Shown here one piece after another: positions 60,740 through 64,000 of a stretch of DNA of 64,000 bases. The notes beneath the pieces are model-generated. The model saw only the letters and a program-made list of their open reading frames with translations. It searched no databases and was not told the origin of the DNA. A program made the position numbers and the translations under genes. How positions within the stretch are numbered: position 1 is the first letter of the stretch; each line of letters opens with the position of its first letter. The DNA is from an uncultured Christensenellaceae bacterium. GTDB lineage: Bacteria > Bacillota > Clostridia > Christensenellales > Aristaeellaceae. The stretch is from positions 1-64,000 of the forward strand of contig CAJOJQ010000014.1 in NCBI GenBank assembly GCA_905234985.1, written 5' to 3'.

Positions 60740-61387
60740 TTATTTCTCCCATTCCAGCATGACCAGATCGGGCTGTTCGCTCAAATCGCCCTTGGTCACC
60801 CGCAGGAGGGGCAGGGGGGCGAGGTTCGGCTTGCCCATGAGGCGCAGGAATTCCGTTTCGTCGGCGATGGGCCATCCGGCGTTGACGGAGGTTTTGTAGT
60901 GCATGGGGATGGTGATCCGGGGACGGACGGCCTTGACGATTTCATAGGCAGTTTTCGCGTCGATGGTGTAGAAGCCGCCCACGGGGAGCATCAGAATATC
61001 GACTTTGCCCAGGGCGGAAAGCTGCTCCGGGGTCAGGGCCACGCCCTGGTCGCCCAAATGGGCCAGGGTGAGGCCCTCCATTTCGATCTTCATGAGCAGA
61101 TTTTTGCCCCGTTTGGCCCCGTTCGCGTCGTCGTGGACGGAGGGGATGGCGGTGACCTTCACCTCCGGGGAAGGACGCCACACCCCGGCGCTGTCGATAA
61201 TGGCGGGCGCGCCTAAGGCTTTTTGGGTGAAATTGTGGTCCCCGTGGCCGTGGGTCACCGTCACCGCGTCGCAGCGGTATTCACCCATGGGATAGCCCAC
61301 GTGGTCGTCGTAGGGATCGGTGAGCAGGGCAAAGCCGTTGGCTGCTTCCAAATAGAATTCCGAATGGCCGTGATAGGTGATCAGCAT
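60740..61387 (-). CDS. UPF0173-type metallo-beta-lactamase-fold hydrolase
   Basis: 215 residues. The metal site THGHGDHN (HxHxDH) near residue 45, further histidines in SVHDD and LGDQGVALTPEQL, and IPMHYKTS near the end. This is the pattern of the UPF0173 family, whose substrate is unknown. GGGAGGTC stands before the ATG. Confidence 0.9.
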   Translation of the reverse strand: MLITYHGHSEFYLEAANGFALLTDPYDDHVGYPMGEYRCDAVTVTHGHGDHNFTQKALGAPAIIDSAGVWRPSPEVKVTAIPSVHDDANGAKRGKNLLMKIEMEGLTLAHLGDQGVALTPEQLSALGKVDILMLPVGGFYTIDAKTAYEIVKAVRPRITIPMHYKTSVNAGWPIADETEFLRLMGKPNLAPLPLLRVTKGDLSEQPDLVMLEWEK

Positions 61388-61432
61388 GGTGAGACCTCCC
61401 CAAATGAAGTGTTGATGAAGCGAAGATATTGA

Positions 61433-61680
61433 GAGAGTTGAGAGTTAAGAGTTAAGAGTTGAGAGTTGAGATCACAAGCAGTCCTGGGATGATGCGCTCA
61501 AGCCTATTGACAAGGTTCTCTTGCTGTGATAGGATGCCATTGGAAGCGCTGTCAAATGTCTGCGATCTCCGGAGCCACATCCGTGGTAGGAACGCTATTG
61601 GCAGTGCTTCATTATTTAAAGAGGACAAAAAGCAGGGACTATATATCATCTCAACTCTCAACTCCCAACTCTCAACTCTT
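61433..61680. repeat. Heptamer-arm hairpin element, GAGAGTT family, copy 1
   Basis: Left arm (61433-61472) of units GAGAGTT, AAGAGTT, AAGAGTT, GAGAGTT. Right arm (61647-61680) of reverse-complement units AACTCTC, AACTCCC. The centre of about 175 bases has no gene. It fills the gap between the hydrolase and the next minus-strand gene. Confidence 0.82.
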
Positions 61681-62169
61681 CTGACCTTTGCACTCTGAGA
61701 TATAGCGCAGAATCATCCTCCCCAGCCCTCCCGGCAAAAGCAAGCGCTGCCTTTGCGCCAAAGCGGCGGCGGGGGAAAGGAAGCGGTACAGGCCCGGCAT
61801 ATCCTCCGCGTCCAGATATTTTAGGGCCGTCCATACGGTTTTTTCCGTTTCCGGGGTCAGAGGCGCGTCCGATTCCGCGATTCGGCGGGCCAGACTGTGC
61901 AGGAACAGGTTTTCGTCCGTGATGGACGGCATGCACGCGGGCGCGGCGTTCAGCAGGGCGGCGGCGTTTTCCGCTTCTGGGACAATGTGGGCCAAGCCAT
62001 CCGAAATTGCCGCCCGAAAACCCGCGCTTTCGATGCGGGCGGACACGGCAGGCGCGTCCCCGTACCGGGGATAATCGCTGACGAACAGGCCGTCCCTCTG
62101 ATCCCGGCGCAGAAATCCCTTGGGAATCAGCGGGCGCAGGGCCTGCCGCCAGGGGTCAAGCACGCTCAC
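61672..62169 (-). CDS. Conserved-looking protein of unknown function
   Basis: 165 residues, soluble and without membrane segments. I do not recognise a domain. The frame overlaps the end of the DUF1934 gene by 4 bases, which argues for a real co-translated gene. Its last codons reach into the heptamer-repeat arm. Good host-like codon use. Confidence 0.65.
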   Translation of the reverse strand: MSVLDPWRQALRPLIPKGFLRRDQRDGLFVSDYPRYGDAPAVSARIESAGFRAAISDGLAHIVPEAENAAALLNAAPACMPSITDENLFLHSLARRIAESDAPLTPETEKTVWTALKYLDAEDMPGLYRFLSPAAALAQRQRLLLPGGLGRMILRYISECKGQKS

Positions 62170-62603
62170 GGCTTGCCCGCCGGGCAGAAGCGGATGCGCA
62201 ATTCGTGCATGGCGGCGAACTGGCCCTGCAAATCCAGCTGGTAGGTCAGATCCACCTGCCCCGCCATGCCGTCTTCCACCTTGTATTTCACGTGGGTGGG
62301 AAATACGCCCATGGCTAAATTGCCGAAGGGCGTGCGGTAGGAGCCTTCGTAGCGGTGGCCCTGCTCAAACACCATGCTGGTGCCGTAAGGCCCCGTGCGC
62401 TGCATGGTGACAACGCCCCTGCCCATGGTCAGGATCACGTCGCTGCTCTCGTTGTCCGGCTGAGTTTCGGTGTAATCAATGCGCCAGCGATCCTGTTCGC
62501 CGGACAGAGTGCCCGTGGTCAGCAGCCGAACGGAATCCGAGGGGTCGTCATCGTCGTGGGTCCAGCCCATGACGGATAATAGCACTTGCTGGTTTTTCTT
62601 CAT
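62166..62603 (-). CDS. DUF1934 (YwiB-like) beta-barrel protein
   Basis: 145 residues from ATG 62603, after CGGAGG. KNQQVLLSVMGWTHDDDDPSDSVRLLTTGTL, GVVTMQRTGPYGTSMVFEQGHRYEGSYRTPFGNLAMGVFPT and GQVDLTYQLDLQG follow the DUF1934 pattern, a small calycin-like barrel of unknown function common in Bacillota. First gene of a two-gene operon. Confidence 0.88.
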   Translation of the reverse strand: MKKNQQVLLSVMGWTHDDDDPSDSVRLLTTGTLSGEQDRWRIDYTETQPDNESSDVILTMGRGVVTMQRTGPYGTSMVFEQGHRYEGSYRTPFGNLAMGVFPTHVKYKVEDGMAGQVDLTYQLDLQGQFAAMHELRIRFCPAGKP

Positions 62604-62624
62604 GCTGTACAATCCTCCGCTGTC

Positions 62625-62653
62625 AGTATACCAGATTCTGGGCCGGGACGCAA
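62625..62653 (-). promoter_or_regulatory. Promoter of the DUF1934 operon
   Basis: On the minus strand: TTGCGT, 17-base spacer, TATACT, 22 bases before the start codon. Confidence 0.7.
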
Positions 62654-62661
62654 GAAGACGC

Positions 62662-62690
62662 TTGCGGGAATCCGGGCGGGGGATTATAAT
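62662..62690 (+). promoter_or_regulatory. Promoter of tmcAL
   Basis: TTGCGG, 17-base spacer, TATAAT, 30 bases before the start codon. It is back to back with the DUF1934 promoter. Confidence 0.7.
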
Positions 62691-62720
62691 AAAAGTGCTG
62701 TGAAGGGGGGAGGCGGCGGC

Positions 62721-63884
62721 ATGAGCGTTTGCGGCGTGATCGCGGAATACGATCCGTTCCACAAAGGGCATGAAAGACATGTACGTTTGGCCCGGGAAAA
62801 AACCGGGGCGGATTTTATCGTGTGCGTCATGAGCGGCGCGTTTACCCAGCGGGGCCTGCCCGCCCTGCTGCCCGCCCACCTTCGGGCGGAAATGGCCCTG
62901 CGCTGCGTAGCGGATATCGTGCTGCAATTGCCCTACGCCTTTTCCGTGCGGGAGGCGGAATATTTCGCCTTAGGCGGGGTGCATATCCTGAACGCCCTGA
63001 GGTGCGTCACCCATTTGAGCTTCGGCTGCGAAACAGACGACCTTTCCCTGCTGCAAAGCGCCGCCGCCCTGCTGGAGCAGCCGGATGAAAAGTTGAACGA
63101 GACCATCCAAGGGGGGCTTGACCGGGGCCTTTCTTACGCCGCCGCCCAGGGGCAGGCAGTGGCCGGTCGGCTGGGCATCGGCGAAAAGACGCTGGACGCG
63201 CCCAATACCGCCCTGGCCCTGTCTTACCTTCGGGCTTTGCGGCGGCTGAACAGCGCCATCCTGCCCGTGCCCGTGCTGCGGGAGCAGGATTACCACTCCG
63301 CCGAGCTGGAAGCCTGGCCCTCCGCCTCCGCCGTGCGGGGCGCGCTCCTGCGGGGGGACTGGGCGGGCGTGGAAAACGCCGTGCCGGAAGCCGCCCTTCC
63401 TGTATTGCGGCGGGGCGTGATTGCGGGGGGCGTTTGTCCCCCGGACGGGCTGGACGATATTCTGCGGTATACCCTGCTGCATACGGCCCCGGAGGCAATC
63501 GCCCAATGGCCCGGTATTTCCGAAGGGCTGGAACAGCGTATCCTGAAAGCGGCGGAAACCGCCGTCAGCCGGGAAGCGCTCATCGCCAACCTCAAGACCC
63601 GGCGCTATACCTACGGCCGCATCAGCCGCGCCCTGTGCCACGGCGTCATGGGCGTGAAACGGGCCGATTTGCTCGCCCTGCCCGATCATGCCCGGGTGCT
63701 GGGCTTCCGGGAAAGCGCCCGGCCATTGCTTCGGAAAATGCAGAAAAGCGGCTTTCCCCTGCTCACCCGCCCCGCCCGGGAACAAGCCGCCGCCCTGGAC
63801 ATCCGGGCGGACGAGCTTTGGGCCATCGGCGCGGGGCTGCCGAGAGGGGCAACCTATCGAGTAAAACCGGTCATCATTGTATAA
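62721..63884 (+). CDS. tmcAL: tRNA(Met) cytidine acetate ligase
   Basis: 387 residues, normal for TmcAL (YlbM). CGVIAEYDPFHKGHERH holds the nucleotidyltransferase HxGH motif. VCVMSGAFTQRGLPALL, ELPYAFSVREAEYFALGGVHIL-like and SFGCETDDLSLL segments follow, and the C-terminal part (RRYTYGRISRALCHGVMGV) is the tRNA-binding region. It makes N4-acetylcytidine at the wobble base of elongator tRNA-Met from acetate and ATP. GGGGGGAGG precedes the ATG. Confidence 0.94.
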   Translation: MSVCGVIAEYDPFHKGHERHVRLAREKTGADFIVCVMSGAFTQRGLPALLPAHLRAEMALRCVADIVLQLPYAFSVREAEYFALGGVHILNALRCVTHLSFGCETDDLSLLQSAAALLEQPDEKLNETIQGGLDRGLSYAAAQGQAVAGRLGIGEKTLDAPNTALALSYLRALRRLNSAILPVPVLREQDYHSAELEAWPSASAVRGALLRGDWAGVENAVPEAALPVLRRGVIAGGVCPPDGLDDILRYTLLHTAPEAIAQWPGISEGLEQRILKAAETAVSREALIANLKTRRYTYGRISRALCHGVMGVKRADLLALPDHARVLGFRESARPLLRKMQKSGFPLLTRPAREQAAALDIRADELWAIGAGLPRGATYRVKPVIIV

Positions 63885-63890
63885 AAATAC

Positions 63891-64000
63891 GAGAGTTGAG
63901 AGTTGGGAGTTGAGAGTTGAGATGATTTAGTTTGTACATATTGAGTTCCCAATGTATCAACTATATAACTCTCAACTCTCAACTCTCCGCTCTCAACTCT
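63891..64000. repeat. Heptamer-arm hairpin element, GAGAGTT family, copy 2
   Basis: Left arm (63891-63922) of units GAGAGTT, GAGAGTT, GGGAGTT. Right arm from 63966 of reverse-complement units AACTCTC up to the window end, where it may continue. It starts 7 bases after the tmcAL stop. Confidence 0.8.

Overview
The window reads as chromosomal DNA of an anaerobic, GC-rich member of the Clostridia (Bacillota). Supporting signs: near-consensus sigma-A promoters and strong AGGAGG ribosome sites, a T-box riboswitch, Bacillus-type PurR, the rpmE-yqhQ-prmC-prfA order, nfeD-floA, a ferredoxin-linked 2-oxoacid oxidoreductase and a small NrdD-like protein. Four extracellular solute-binding proteins have signal peptides ending in AxA-like sites without a good lipobox, which recalls some gut and rumen Christensenellales-type lineages; that placement is only an inference. 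No rRNA, tRNA, CRISPR array, transposase or prophage was recognised.

Layout. 0-4.9 kb: a broken permease, then two membrane GGDEF proteins around a membrane SpoIIE-type phosphatase. 4.9-11.3 kb: a divergent metabolic locus, with a T-box-controlled XRE-cupin-acyl-CoA ligase fusion on the minus strand and an ATPase plus a four-gene 2-oxoacid:ferredoxin oxidoreductase on the plus strand. 11.4-15 kb: an NYN protein, a small glycyl-radical-like protein, purR with its PurBox pair, a HIT protein and rpsU. 15-20.4 kb: phnD-C-E-E transporter with a metallophosphatase. 20.4-28.4 kb: an orphan dehydrogenase C-terminal domain, trmL, a decayed and an intact uracil-DNA glycosylase, a small HTH gene, a DUF1292 gene, uvrC, a cysteine-rich Fe-S protein, a GNAT protein and a second NYN-OST-HTH protein. 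28.5-35.3 kb: a giant solute-binding protein divergent from a MarR-controlled heterodimeric ABC exporter. 35.5-38.7 kb: sugar ABC importer. 39-43.7 kb: coiled-coil protein and the prfA-prmC / yqhQ / rpmE block. 44.2-49 kb: lpl-type polysaccharide importer with an AraC regulator. 49-54.1 kb: membrane esterase, peptidase E, PIN toxin-antitoxin, ECF sigma/anti-sigma. 54.4-57.8 kb: Fic protein and nfeD-floA. 57.9-59.7 kb: an AT-rich XhoI-like restriction-modification island that cuts off a nucleotidyltransferase gene. 59.8-63.9 kb: LytTR regulator, MBL hydrolase, DUF1934 and TmcAL.

Three kinds of dispersed inverted repeat punctuate the intergenic spaces: (a) hairpins whose arms are tandem heptamers in three sequence families, (b) GGGGCGGATATYATCCGCCC elements, one inside a roughly 190-bp long inverted repeat, and (c) CTGGGGGAAACC...GGTTTCCCCCAG elements, one directly against the uvrC start codon.

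The most interesting biology is the 4.9-11.3 kb locus. A T-box means control by uncharged tRNA, so the acyl-CoA ligase and the ferredoxin-dependent oxidoreductase together look like a route that turns scavenged carboxylic acids into 2-oxo acids, and then amino acids, when a tRNA runs short. This is an inference from gene content and the leader.
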